This document shows positions 1-7,768 of a stretch of 23,219 nt of DNA, in pieces. The notes under the pieces were generated by a model. That model did not search any database. It was given only the letters and a program-made list of their open reading frames with translations, and had not been told where the DNA came from. Source of the stretch: Planctomycetota bacterium (GTDB lineage Bacteria; Planctomycetota; Planctomycetia; Pirellulales; Pirellulaceae). A program made the translations under genes and the position numbers. Position 1 is the stretch's first letter. The number at the start of each line of letters is the position of its first letter. The stretch spans positions 1-23,219 of the forward strand of contig JAPLNJ010001215.1 of the NCBI GenBank assembly GCA_026692885.1, given 5' to 3'.

Positions 1-591
1 GGAGACCAGTTTCTTACCCCAACCCCCCATCCATCCAACAAAGTGGGACAATCTGTCCGGGGAGAGGGGTGGGGTGAGGGGCTGAAAGGCAAACGCCGAA
101 GTTATCTTTCGGCCGTTTCTGGTCAATGGTCCCGTCGAACGCACAGGCTGGATGCTATGCCGGAGCGCGCCGGTGGTCAACCAGAGAACGGCGGGATCTT
201 TCGGGATGATGGTCGTCTTGAATCAACGCTTCCCGTGATTCAACTCCAGCAGTACCTTCTGATTCCACCACGTTACGGCCGCCATTGCAGTGTGATCCGG
301 GACGATAGCTGGAGATCGAATCGGATGATCCCCCGGAAATCGCCAGCGGTGTTCTCAATCCACGTGAACTCCTTCGCGTTCGTCTCAACTTGCCGCAGCG
401 GTCGCGCCGGTTGATCGAGGCCCGCAAAATCGCGGACTGTCGTGCGCATCGCCAGCGGGGCGCCGTCGTTACCGTCGCCGCCAAGCCAACGGAGAGGCGA
501 CGCGTAGTATTTCAGGCCAGACGAGGGATGGCAAGCGGCGTTCGCGAAAAGGGGCCAAGCTCATCCGACAATCAGCGCGAGGCACATCCTC
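1..591. other. no convincing gene; repeat-like G-rich tract near the left edge
   Basis: No frame here has coding character. Positions about 55-80 carry a purine-rich run of GGGGAGAGG/GGGGTGAGGGG type, the same kind of low-complexity interspersed sequence seen again at 14205-14250. Open frames across 43-484 on both strands are arginine- and serine-rich, lack a ribosome-binding site and show no recognisable motif, so I treat them as spurious. Confidence 0.5.
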
Positions 592-1131
592 ATGGCGACG
601 TTCCGCGAGGAGGACGTCGCTACGGGCCGGGCCGTATCCGCCACCGTGCGGCTGCGGCAACTGGTCAGCAAGGCTTCGGGCGGTGTGCGGCCGGAGCCGC
701 CGCCGGTGGCGGCCAACCAGGACGGCGAACCGTTGCGCAAAGAGACTCCCGGCGCGCTGGCCGCCGAAGGCGCGCTGCCGCAACCACTGGTCGTCGACGA
801 AATTCTCTTCACCGACCGCAGCTACATGCTCAGCGAACTGCCCGCAGCGCTCCAGGGCGTGCGTTTTCTGCCTGTGAGCCTGACCGGACAGAAGCAGCTG
901 CGCTGCAGCCGCGCCGGCACGGTTTACTTCCTCACGCCCGCGCCGGACCGCAACCGGGACAGCGCGACGCAAACCTTGCTCGACCAAGGATTCAAGAAGA
1001 TCACGTTGCCGGAAGTGCGTCTCTTCAACCCGTCCAGCACCGCCAACTTCTGCACGCTCTATCAAAAGGACTGCGCCGCCGCCGACACGATCGCGTTCGG
1101 CCAGTGGGCCGTGCCCCTGTTCTTTCCATAA
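592..1131 (+). CDS. hypothetical protein, probably the C-terminal remnant of a secreted domain
   Basis: The 179-residue frame has good codon use from about residue 60 on. That part is rich in beta-strand-like segments (GVRFLPVSL, AGTVYFLTP, TIAFGQWAVPLFFP) and reads like a carbohydrate-associated beta-sandwich domain at the end of a larger protein. I do not recognise the family. The first 60 residues look less natural, there is no signal peptide, and only a weak GAGG lies about 12 bases before the ATG, so the original 5' part may be missing. Directly after the TAA at 1129-1131 the same frame stays open for 62 more codons to a TAA at 1318-1320, with plausible composition (AVPLLGEQNSELRPVQSW). 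The gene may therefore once have ended at 1320 and been cut by a nonsense change. Function unknown. Confidence 0.45.
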   Translation: MATFREEDVATGRAVSATVRLRQLVSKASGGVRPEPPPVAANQDGEPLRKETPGALAAEGALPQPLVVDEILFTDRSYMLSELPAALQGVRFLPVSLTGQKQLRCSRAGTVYFLTPAPDRNRDSATQTLLDQGFKKITLPEVRLFNPSSTANFCTLYQKDCAAADTIAFGQWAVPLFFP

Positions 1132-1320
1132 CACGAAGCAGTCGTCGATCGTGAGCCCGCCATCGCCGTGCCGCTGCTAGGCGAGCAGAATTCTGAGCTC
1201 CGTCCGGTCCAGTCGTGGACGACCGCGCTCTCAACTGCTGGCGGGGCTGACAAAACGGTGGACTTGACTGAACCGAAAGTTAAGCCAGCTTTCGTTCCGG
1301 TAGACAAGAAGATGGATTAA

Positions 1321-1341
1321 ATAAAAACGGGAAGAATCCCG
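1321..1341 (-). terminator. rho-independent terminator for the recombinase relic
   Basis: A CGGGA/TCCCG stem (1328-1332 with 1337-1341) and a 4-base loop are followed, read on the minus strand, by a T-rich tail (TTTTTATTT). It lies about 22 bases past the stop of the minus-strand recombinase pseudogene, the expected place. On the plus strand it directly follows the TAA at 1318-1320 but lacks a T-run. Confidence 0.55.
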
Positions 1342-1363
1342 CGTTCCCAACATCTTTTTGTCA

Positions 1364-1826
1364 TCAATGTTTTTGTCCTTTCAGTTCCGAGACCCATCTT
1401 TTGTCAGCCCAGTCGCGGGCTCGCGCGGCGGCGAGCCCCGCTTTCGCCCGCTCCTGAATTAGCCGACGTTCGAACGGGGCGAGCACGGAGAAGATGTGGA
1501 CGACGAGTTCGCCCCGGGCACTCGTCGTGTCGATCATGCCGTCGCTGATTGACCTGAACCCGACACCCTGTTCACGCGGGTCCCCGATGACGGCGACGAG
1601 ATGCCGCGTTGATCGTCAGAGCCGGGCCCCACCGCAAAACGACCAACGTGTCGCCGGTCCTCAGGGCCTTCAGGCAGCGGCCTAGGCAACCGGTCATCCT
1701 TGGCCACTGACAACTTGTTGTCGGTAAAGATCAGATCCTTCCCGACGACGTGCTGGCCAAGGGCGTCCAGCTGCAGGCGAAATTCTGGTCATCCGTGCTA
1801 GCGCGAGCGTATCCGACACGTCGCCC
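1364..1826 (-). pseudogene. degenerate serine recombinase (resolvase/invertase family)
   Basis: Reading the minus strand and switching frames recovers a nearly full small serine recombinase. From about 1814 it shows GYARASTDDQN, the N-terminal catalytic motif with the nucleophilic serine. Then LQLDALGQ and IFTDNKLSVAK follow in a second frame, then CLKALRTGDTLVV, then QGVGFRSISDGMIDTTSARG, ending in FERRLIQERAKAGLAAARAR. The order and spacing match the resolvase catalytic domain and the long E helix. At least three frameshifts separate the pieces, and the usual C-terminal helix-turn-helix is missing: the frame stops at 1364 just after the linker. The gene is dead. It is probably the relic of a transposon or integrated element and sits beside a defence-like gene pair. 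Confidence 0.8.
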
Positions 1827-2239
1827 ACCATGCGGAGACGAGGTCACAGTGGCGTTCTTTGCTGCCAATCAACGGTGTGGCTCAATACTATGAACATACG
1901 GTTGGCGAGTCCGGGGCTCGCGTCTCGTCCCGGGGATCGCTGGCCGGCAGGGCCGTAATTGGTGGTTTGATGGGATTCGCAGAAAACGGCTGAGTTGTGT
2001 GAAGACGAAACTTGCGTCAGCATTGTTAACATGGCGAGCGGCGATTCGCGTTCTCGGAGAGAGTTTTCGCGAAGGCAACCATGCCTCCCCCATTGGCGAT
2101 TGACACCGCCAATGCGATCGCTGACCATATAGTGATATAAAGCGGAGCTGAACACACCGCGGGAATAGACGGCACCGACTGGCATGCGCCAAACTGGACA
2201 AAGTCGGGTTTCACACACGCGACAACGATCTGGGCTAAT
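1827..2239. other. intergenic region upstream of the ATPase gene, no gene seen
   Basis: Three overlapping minus-strand frames are open here but have no motif, no ribosome-binding site and irregular composition. An AT-richer patch at 2100-2140 (TTGACA at 2100-2105, TATAGT at 2128-2133) lies about 100 bases before the ATPase start, but the 22-base spacing is too long for a standard sigma-70 promoter, so I do not call one. Confidence 0.4.
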
Positions 2240-2647
2240 ATGCTAACGCAATTGAAAATCGAGCGGTTTCGCGGGATACTCTCCCTGACGCTGGAAGACT
2301 TCAGCAATGTCAACGTCTTTGTGGGCGAAAACAGTGCCGGGAAGACCTCGGTACTGGAATCGGTTGCCTTAGTCGCAAACCCGACCAATCCGACCCTTTC
2401 GACAAGGTTGGGGATCTGGAGAGAATTGCCCCCTCCCTCGGCGGCGAATGACGACGCAATTTCTTCTCTATTTCACCGATGCGATGTTTCCCTCGAACCA
2501 TCTTTTGAATTTACGGTGGACGGTGCAGAGCAGAAGCTCACTATTTCTAACATGACCGACACCAGGGGAATCTCGGTGCCCGTCAATGCGACGGATTTAT
2601 CTTTCGAAGACGCTGCGAAAGTGTCGGGGAGATGGCGAACCTGCTGA
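2240..2647 (+). CDS. AAA/OLD-like ATP-binding protein, N-terminal fragment (frameshifted)
   Basis: This is the N-terminal part of an SMC/ABC-like ATPase of the AAA15/AAA21 (OLD-related) type. It begins MLTQLKIERFRGI, the usual opening strand of the family, and carries a Walker A motif GENSAGKT at residues 29-36. The frame ends at 2647 just after SFEDAAKVSG. The rest of the ATPase, with Walker B, continues from 2632 in another frame. One extra G in the GGGG run at about 2625-2628 would fuse both frames into one protein of about 300 residues reading KVSGEMANLL. The break is therefore either a sequencing or assembly error or a recent mutation. No strong ribosome-binding site precedes the ATG. 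The gene lies directly before a TOPRIM-like gene, which suggests one functional unit. Confidence 0.8.
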   Translation: MLTQLKIERFRGILSLTLEDFSNVNVFVGENSAGKTSVLESVALVANPTNPTLSTRLGIWRELPPPSAANDDAISSLFHRCDVSLEPSFEFTVDGAEQKLTISNMTDTRGISVPVNATDLSFEDAAKVSGRWRTC

Positions 2648-3141
2648 CGCAATTGTCTAAGAAGAACAGAACTGACGAATTCTTGGAGGCAATCAGAACG
2701 TTCGACCAGCGCGTCGTCGGGCTCGAACCCGGCATCCGCGGGACAACCCCCACCGTATTGGTGGACCTCAATCTGCCGACGAAGCTACCAATCAATGTGC
2801 TGGGGGATGGCTTTTGTCGTATCTCGCTAATGGTAACCGGTCTCCTCGGTATCGGTCCACGGATTCTTGCCGTTGATGAGATCGACGCGGGGCTTCATGC
2901 CTCAATCATGGTCGCCTTTTGGAAGAACCTCGTCAAGCTTGCCGGGAGAATGGGCAAACAGATTTTCTGTACTACCCATAACGAGGAAATGCTCTCGCAT
3001 ACGATCGAGGCGTTCGCCGATTCCAAAGATGCGCTTCGCATATACCGGCTCGACCGGATCGGGGAAGGACAGGTCCAAGCGACCAAGTACACGTATGAAA
3101 CCTATAGCAGGTCCGAGAGCTTGGGATTGGACATACGCTAA
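2632..3141 (+). CDS. AAA/OLD-like ATP-binding protein, C-terminal fragment (frameshifted)
   Basis: The second half of the ATPase begun at 2240. It contains a signature-like segment NVLGDGFCRIS (about residues 55-65), a Walker B strand RILAVDEIDAGLH (78-90) with the catalytic acidic pair, and a switch strand IFCTTHNEEM (111-120). These are the hallmarks of AAA15/OLD-family NTPases. The ATG at 2632 is internal to the domain, so this is unlikely to be an independent protein and should be read with the preceding fragment. The TAA at 3139-3141 overlaps the ATG of the next gene by one base, so translation of the two is probably coupled. In related defence modules (PARIS AriA, OLD, Gabija) such an ATPase holds a nuclease effector in check; that role is inferred here. 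Confidence 0.8.
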   Translation: MANLLTQLSKKNRTDEFLEAIRTFDQRVVGLEPGIRGTTPTVLVDLNLPTKLPINVLGDGFCRISLMVTGLLGIGPRILAVDEIDAGLHASIMVAFWKNLVKLAGRMGKQIFCTTHNEEMLSHTIEAFADSKDALRIYRLDRIGEGQVQATKYTYETYSRSESLGLDIR

Positions 3142-3788
3142 TGGGATCCAAGAACAAGATGACGATCAATTGTCCGGTTGTCGTTGCCGTCGAAGGCCGC
3201 GACTACTTCTACATGCTTCTCAGCCAGCTCTGCGACGCCCCGGAGTTCCAGGAGGTGCAATTGTGGGACTGGGCCGATTCCAAATACTCGCTCAGCGCAG
3301 GCCTGGAAGTCCTTGTCAAAATGCCGGCCTTCCAAAGGAAACAGGTGCGGGCACTTGGCATTATTCGCGATGCCGAACAAGATCGAACGGCAACGGAGAC
3401 GTCGTTAAGGGAATCACTTCGCGCCAACGGCCTGGGGATTCCTGCAACGCAAATGGAGGCAACCCGCGATAACCCACATGTTGGATATCTCATCGTGCCG
3501 CACGACAAGCCCTCAGGTTGTCTCGAAAACGCGTGCCTCGACGCATCGACGCTGGTATCGGGGCACGTCGCGTGCGCAGAAGATTTTCTCCAAAGTGTCT
3601 CGCCTTATCATGAGCCGCCGCTCAATGCAAATTATCAGGCCAAACTGAAAGTCCATGCCCTGATTGCCGGAAGTGGAAAGAATCCCGCGATGACTCTGGG
3701 GGAGAGCGCACTCGCAGGCTTATGGGACTTCAAACGCGAATCAATCAAAGTCATGCTCGACTTCATCCGCCTGATGCGCGATGCCTAG
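3141..3788 (+). CDS. DUF3226-family TOPRIM-like protein, partner of the ATPase
   Basis: The 215-residue protein opens with a strand ending in VAVEGRD (residues 15-21), the TOPRIM-like acidic VEG motif. It continues with ALGIIRDAEQD (71-81), where D77 and D81 are the likely metal ligands, and has a basic segment AKLKVHALIAG near 167-177. This arrangement and length fit the DUF3226 family, whose fold is related to the TOPRIM nuclease/primase domain. Its ATG overlaps the ATPase stop by one base (TAATG), a strong sign of one operon. By analogy with OLD (ATPase-TOPRIM fusion) and PARIS (ATPase plus DUF4435 TOPRIM) it may be the nuclease effector of an anti-phage or anti-plasmid system. That function is inferred and not proven for DUF3226. 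It appears intact, unlike its partner. Confidence 0.8.
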   Translation: MGSKNKMTINCPVVVAVEGRDYFYMLLSQLCDAPEFQEVQLWDWADSKYSLSAGLEVLVKMPAFQRKQVRALGIIRDAEQDRTATETSLRESLRANGLGIPATQMEATRDNPHVGYLIVPHDKPSGCLENACLDASTLVSGHVACAEDFLQSVSPYHEPPLNANYQAKLKVHALIAGSGKNPAMTLGESALAGLWDFKRESIKVMLDFIRLMRDA

Positions 3789-5033
3789 CCGGAGCCCTGG
3801 TCCGGCGATTCTTGGGTCGCCGACCTCCGATCGCAAACCCGGCATCACGCGGGGATTTCGCGGGTTTCCTGGTGGGGAGTCAGAGAGATCGTTCCCTTGC
3901 AGGCCAAGTGGTCCAGCAAGAATAAGCCCCCCGAAGTCTAGTTCGCTAAGGGATGGGACCCCCACGTCAAATCTACGATCCTCCACGTCATTGCTTTGCC
4001 CAGTATGTCCTGACCTACAATCGCAGCTGGGCGGCTTACTGCAGCAACCAGCGAGTCCCCCAAAAAATCGAGTGCGGCCGCCTCTGACAGGGTGTGGCCC
4101 TATTATTGGCGGAGATTTGGATCAATGATGTCCGGATGGCACGGATCGAGCTTCGGGGGAGACCGCATCACAATCCCCCGTTCCGAGCGCGCGGAAGTCC
4201 CTGTCTGCGGAGCGACTGTTGTCGTGCCTAGGCAGCCATCGACGTTCGCGGCTAGCCGCAGGAGGCTCGTCACCCGCGTCCGGACCTCGTACCACGCCAA
4301 CGGCCAGGCCTTGATGGACGTCCTTGCCCAACAGGATGTGGGCGATTTGTCCGACGTGCGGATTGCGACGCTGAAGGTCGGCGCCCGACCTACCAGCCAG
4401 ATGTTGGCGAACGATCAGGTCACTTGACGCTAGGCCAGCCGTGGGCTTCGGTCAGCAGTTGGGCCCTTGGATCAAAAGTAGAGTGACAACCTGGCGCTGC
4501 GAAATGTTCGGTTGGGCGTGTGCTCTTGCTGTCGCCAGACGGGTACGTGGGCCTTCGGCGGTTACTGAATCGGCTCCGTCAATCCAGCTACGGCTCAACT
4601 GGCGGCGATTGCCGCCTGCCAACGCAATCACCGGACCCTGCCCGGTGTCACGAATCCCTCCTTTCACGGCGAACCAGTCCCGAAACGCCGCCGTTTTGGG
4701 AATCGCGGACACTGCGGTTTCAAAAAGCCATCTCGCAATTCAAAACGCCGAAAAGCCGTCGGCGAGCGGGGTTCTCGGTATCGCCGTATCCTGCCTATCG
4801 CCGCATTTCGAAGGCGTGCCAAGACCAGCCACGCCGTGCCGCTCCGGAACACGACCGGATGCCTCGGGGTACAGATACCCGCCATGCACGGGATCAGAAT
4901 AGCCGATTCTGGAGCGGATACAATACTCCACACCTTCTTCTGTGCGGGCAATACGAGGGGCGGGTTCCAGGTGGCTGGTTGTGCTATGATTTCATCCGCG
5001 CGAGGAAGGCAGCCGACAAGTGAGATCCGTCAA
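3789..5033. other. long region without a convincing gene
   Basis: Open frames exist on both strands (for example 4092-4427 and 4520-5023 on plus, 4452-4712 on minus), but none shows a domain motif, a ribosome-binding site or consistent third-position bias. A short frame at 3953-4086 (about 44 codons, with QYVLTYNRSWAAYCSNQ) looks slightly coding but is not recognised. A CCGGA/TCCGG stem directly after the DUF3226 stop (about 3789-3806) could end that transcript but lacks a T-run. The stretch is probably decayed DNA. Confidence 0.45.
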
Positions 5034-7595
5034 ATGACGACATGCTGTCCGCGCAGGATGTGGAGGATACTCGCCGTGGTGGTGCCGTACGCCAGATCGA
5101 AGACGTTTCATGGCCTTTCGCGATTCCGCGACAGCCTGCTGTGCGCGCATCTCCCGAAGAACGCACCTGGGAGACCGCTCGGTCTCAAGAATCCGGGAGA
5201 CCTGCGGTCGGCGGTTTCGGCGAGGTCAGGAGACCTGCGCCGAGCGCGCCCCAGAATCGCGAAAGGCCTTTTAGCCGTCACGCTGCTGGTGGCCATCGGT
5301 CCTGTAACGCATGGCTTTGCGGCCGAGGCGGCCGCGGGCCGTTGGAATGAGAAGGATGGTGTGGCAGCAATCGCATCGCTTCAGGCCGAGCCGTTCCGGC
5401 TGCAGGATGTGCGACTGCTGCCGGGGCCGTTCCAGCGGGCCATGGAACTGGATCGACAATACCTGCGGTCGCTGGACGGGGACCGGCTGCTGCACAGCTT
5501 CCGCCTGGCGACGGGCCTCCCGTCTCAGGCACAGCCCTACGGCGGCTGGATGGCGCCGCAGCACAACTCGCGCGGCGAATTCGTCGGCTTGTTCCTGTCG
5601 GCCTGCGCCGAGATATACGCCAGCACGGGCGACGAACGAGTCAAGCAGCAGGCCGACCGGGTCGTGGCCGGTTTCGCGGAGTGTCAGGAGCGGCTGGGCA
5701 ATGGGTTCCTGCACACGCATCCGGACAACTTCACCGGCCGCTGCCAAGCCCCGCTGCCGTTCTGGTATCAAGTCCACAAGCTGCTGGCCGGCCTGATGGA
5801 CATGTACGTGCTGGGCGACAACTCCCAGGCCCTGGAGATCGCCACGAGACTGGCCGACTGGGCCTGCCGCGGCGCGGAACGGTTCAACGACGAGCAGTTC
5901 CAGCAGATGCTGAACGTCGAACACGGCGGCATCAACGAGGCCCTGGCAAATCTGTATGCGCTGACCGGCCAACGGCGTTATCTCCAACTGGCGCTGCGGT
6001 TCAATCATCAGGCCGTCCTCGGCCCGGCGTCACGGTGCGAGGATCGGCTGACCGGGCTGCACGCGAATACGCAGATCCCCAAGTTCCTCGGTGCGGCCCG
6101 CCAGTATGAACTGACCGGCGAGGAAGGGTTGCGCACAGCGTCCACCTTCTTCTGGGACACGGTCGTGCGCGAACGCTCCTATGTGATCGGCGGGCACAGC
6201 CTGGGCGAGTTTTTCACGCCGAAGGAGAAGCTCTCGCAAGCCCTGGGCTGGAACACCTGTGAAACCTGCAACACCTACAACATGCTCAAGCTGACCCGGC
6301 ACCTGTTCTGTTGGGAGCCGCGCGCGGAGTATGCAGACTACTACGAACGGGCCCTGTACAACCAGATTCTTGCTTCGCAGCATCCCACGACGGGCATGTT
6401 GTCCTATTTCTTGCCGCTGGGGTTCGACGGCCGTTGCCGGAAGGAGTACTGCACGCCGGAGGACAGCTTCTGGTGCTGCACCGGCACGGGGATCGAGAGC
6501 CACGCAAAGTACGGCGAGAGCATCTACTTTCGGCAGGCCGAGACCGGGTTGTACGTGAACCTGTTCATCGCTTCCGAGTTGCAGTGGCAGGCCCGCGGCC
6601 TGACGCTGCGTCAGGAGACCGAGTTCCCGGACGAAGGCCGCACGCGGCTGGTGTTCACGTGTGCCCAGCCGCTGGAACTGCGTCTGCACATCCGGCATCC
6701 GGCTTGGGCCGGCTCGGGGTTCGAGATCCGGGTCAACGACGTGCGTCAAGCAGAAGACAGCCGCCCGGGCAGTTACGCGGTCGTGTCGCGGACCTGGCAC
6801 AGTGGTGACACGGTCGTCGTGTCCCTGCCGCTGGCGTTGCGTACGGAAGGGTTTCGCGACAACCCGCGTCGCGTGGCGATTCTGCATGGCCCGTTGGTGC
6901 TGTGTGCCGAAACGGATCGGCGGTCGCCGCCGCTGCAGTGCCCGGCCGTGGTCGCGGACGAGGGTCAGCTGCTAAACGGTTTGCGGCCCGTGCCCGGGCA
7001 GCCGCACGCCTTCGCCGGGCCGTCGAGCGGCTGGCGGCTGGCGCCGGGGTGCGGCGCTGCGGAGACGGTCCTGGAACCCTTCTACCGCCTGCACGGGAGC
7101 CGCACCTACGCGGTCTACTGGGATACTTTTACCCCGGACCAGTGGCAGGCGACGGAGGAGCCGCAGTGGGCCCGCGGGGTGCGGCTGGCGGCGTGCACCG
7201 TCGACCGGGTCTTCCCGGCGGACGAGCAGTGCGAGCGGGAGCACCAGGTGCAGGGCGAGCACACGGCGACGGGAGAAGGGCGTTGGCGTCACGCCACGCA
7301 GGGCGGTTGGTTCTCTTGGGAGCTGCGCTGCCTGCCCGACCAGCCTGTGGAACTTCGGGTCACGTACTGGGGCGGCGATGCCGGCGGCCGGGAGTTCGAT
7401 CTCTGGGTGGACGGCCAGCGGGTGGCCACGCAGAAATTGGAGAACAACCGCCCCGGGGAATTCTACGAGGAGACGTACCGGCTGCCGCCGTCGCTGACCC
7501 GTGGCAGGGAGCAGCTCACGCTGAAGTTCCAGGCTCACCCCGGCCGCACGGCCGGCGGCGTGTTTGGCTGCGTGGTCCTCAAGTCCGCAGAATAG
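5034..7595 (+). CDS. GH127-type beta-L-arabinofuranosidase (DUF1680), secreted
   Basis: A retaining glycosidase expected to release beta-L-arabinofuranose from plant glycans. The (alpha/alpha)6 DUF1680 domain spans roughly residues 110-640 counted from the ATG at 5034. Zinc and catalytic residues characterised in Bifidobacterium HypBA1 can be placed: E410 and C412 in CETCNTYN, C481-C482 in FWCCTGTG (nucleophile Cys and neighbour), and E392 in GEFF as the probable acid/base. A beta-rich C-terminal domain (about 740-853, with the GGREFDLWVDGQRVA strand) resembles the DUF6805-type end of such proteins. A signal-peptide core (GLLAVTLLVAIG, then GFAAEA) lies about 80 residues after this ATG, so the real start is uncertain: the frame opens at 4836, and ATGs at 4986, 5034 and 5058 are all poor fits. 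GH146 is a closely related alternative. It is convergent with the rhamnosidase downstream. Confidence 0.88.
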   Translation: MTTCCPRRMWRILAVVVPYARSKTFHGLSRFRDSLLCAHLPKNAPGRPLGLKNPGDLRSAVSARSGDLRRARPRIAKGLLAVTLLVAIGPVTHGFAAEAAAGRWNEKDGVAAIASLQAEPFRLQDVRLLPGPFQRAMELDRQYLRSLDGDRLLHSFRLATGLPSQAQPYGGWMAPQHNSRGEFVGLFLSACAEIYASTGDERVKQQADRVVAGFAECQERLGNGFLHTHPDNFTGRCQAPLPFWYQVHKLLAGLMDMYVLGDNSQALEIATRLADWACRGAERFNDEQFQQMLNVEHGGINEALANLYALTGQRRYLQLALRFNHQAVLGPASRCEDRLTGLHANTQIPKFLGAARQYELTGEEGLRTASTFFWDTVVRERSYVIGGHSLGEFFTPKEKLSQALGWNTCETCNTYNMLKLTRHLFCWEPRAEYADYYERALYNQILASQHPTTGMLSYFLPLGFDGRCRKEYCTPEDSFWCCTGTGIESHAKYGESIYFRQAETGLYVNLFIASELQWQARGLTLRQETEFPDEGRTRLVFTCAQPLELRLHIRHPAWAGSGFEIRVNDVRQAEDSRPGSYAVVSRTWHSGDTVVVSLPLALRTEGFRDNPRRVAILHGPLVLCAETDRRSPPLQCPAVVADEGQLLNGLRPVPGQPHAFAGPSSGWRLAPGCGAAETVLEPFYRLHGSRTYAVYWDTFTPDQWQATEEPQWARGVRLAACTVDRVFPADEQCEREHQVQGEHTATGEGRWRHATQGGWFSWELRCLPDQPVELRVTYWGGDAGGREFDLWVDGQRVATQKLENNRPGEFYEETYRLPPSLTRGREQLTLKFQAHPGRTAGGVFGCVVLKSAE

Positions 7596-7604
7596 GGAGG
7601 ACCT

Positions 7605-7742
7605 ATGAACAGCTGTCGCCTTTCGTCCAGGCGATCGTGCCATATTTCGCTGTCCGGCAGCCATTTTCGTTGTACCGGATTCGGCAGACGAGATTTGAAC
7701 GGCGATCAACTGGCCGCCGCGGACTACTTCACACGCTGGTAG
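7605..7742 (+). CDS. possible small ORF of 45 residues behind the arabinofuranosidase
   Basis: An ATG at 7605 follows a strong GGGAGG sequence with 4 bases between, and it begins 9 bases after the stop of the GH127 gene, so it could be translated by coupling. The predicted peptide (MNSCRLSSRRSCHISLSG... ending AADYFTRW) is cysteine- and arginine-rich at the start and matches no family I know. It may be a real small protein or the beginning of a deleted gene: the ribosome-binding site is convincing but the peptide is not. Confidence 0.3.
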   Translation: MNSCRLSSRRSCHISLSGSHFRCTGFGRRDLNGDQLAAADYFTRW

Positions 7743-7768
7743 TGTAGCGCCCCAACGGCGGGCTGTCA

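Noticed and set aside
2100..2140. Promoter for the ATPase operon (TTGACA and TATAGT)
   Set aside because: The 22-base spacing is far from the usual 16-18, and no better -10 element fits.
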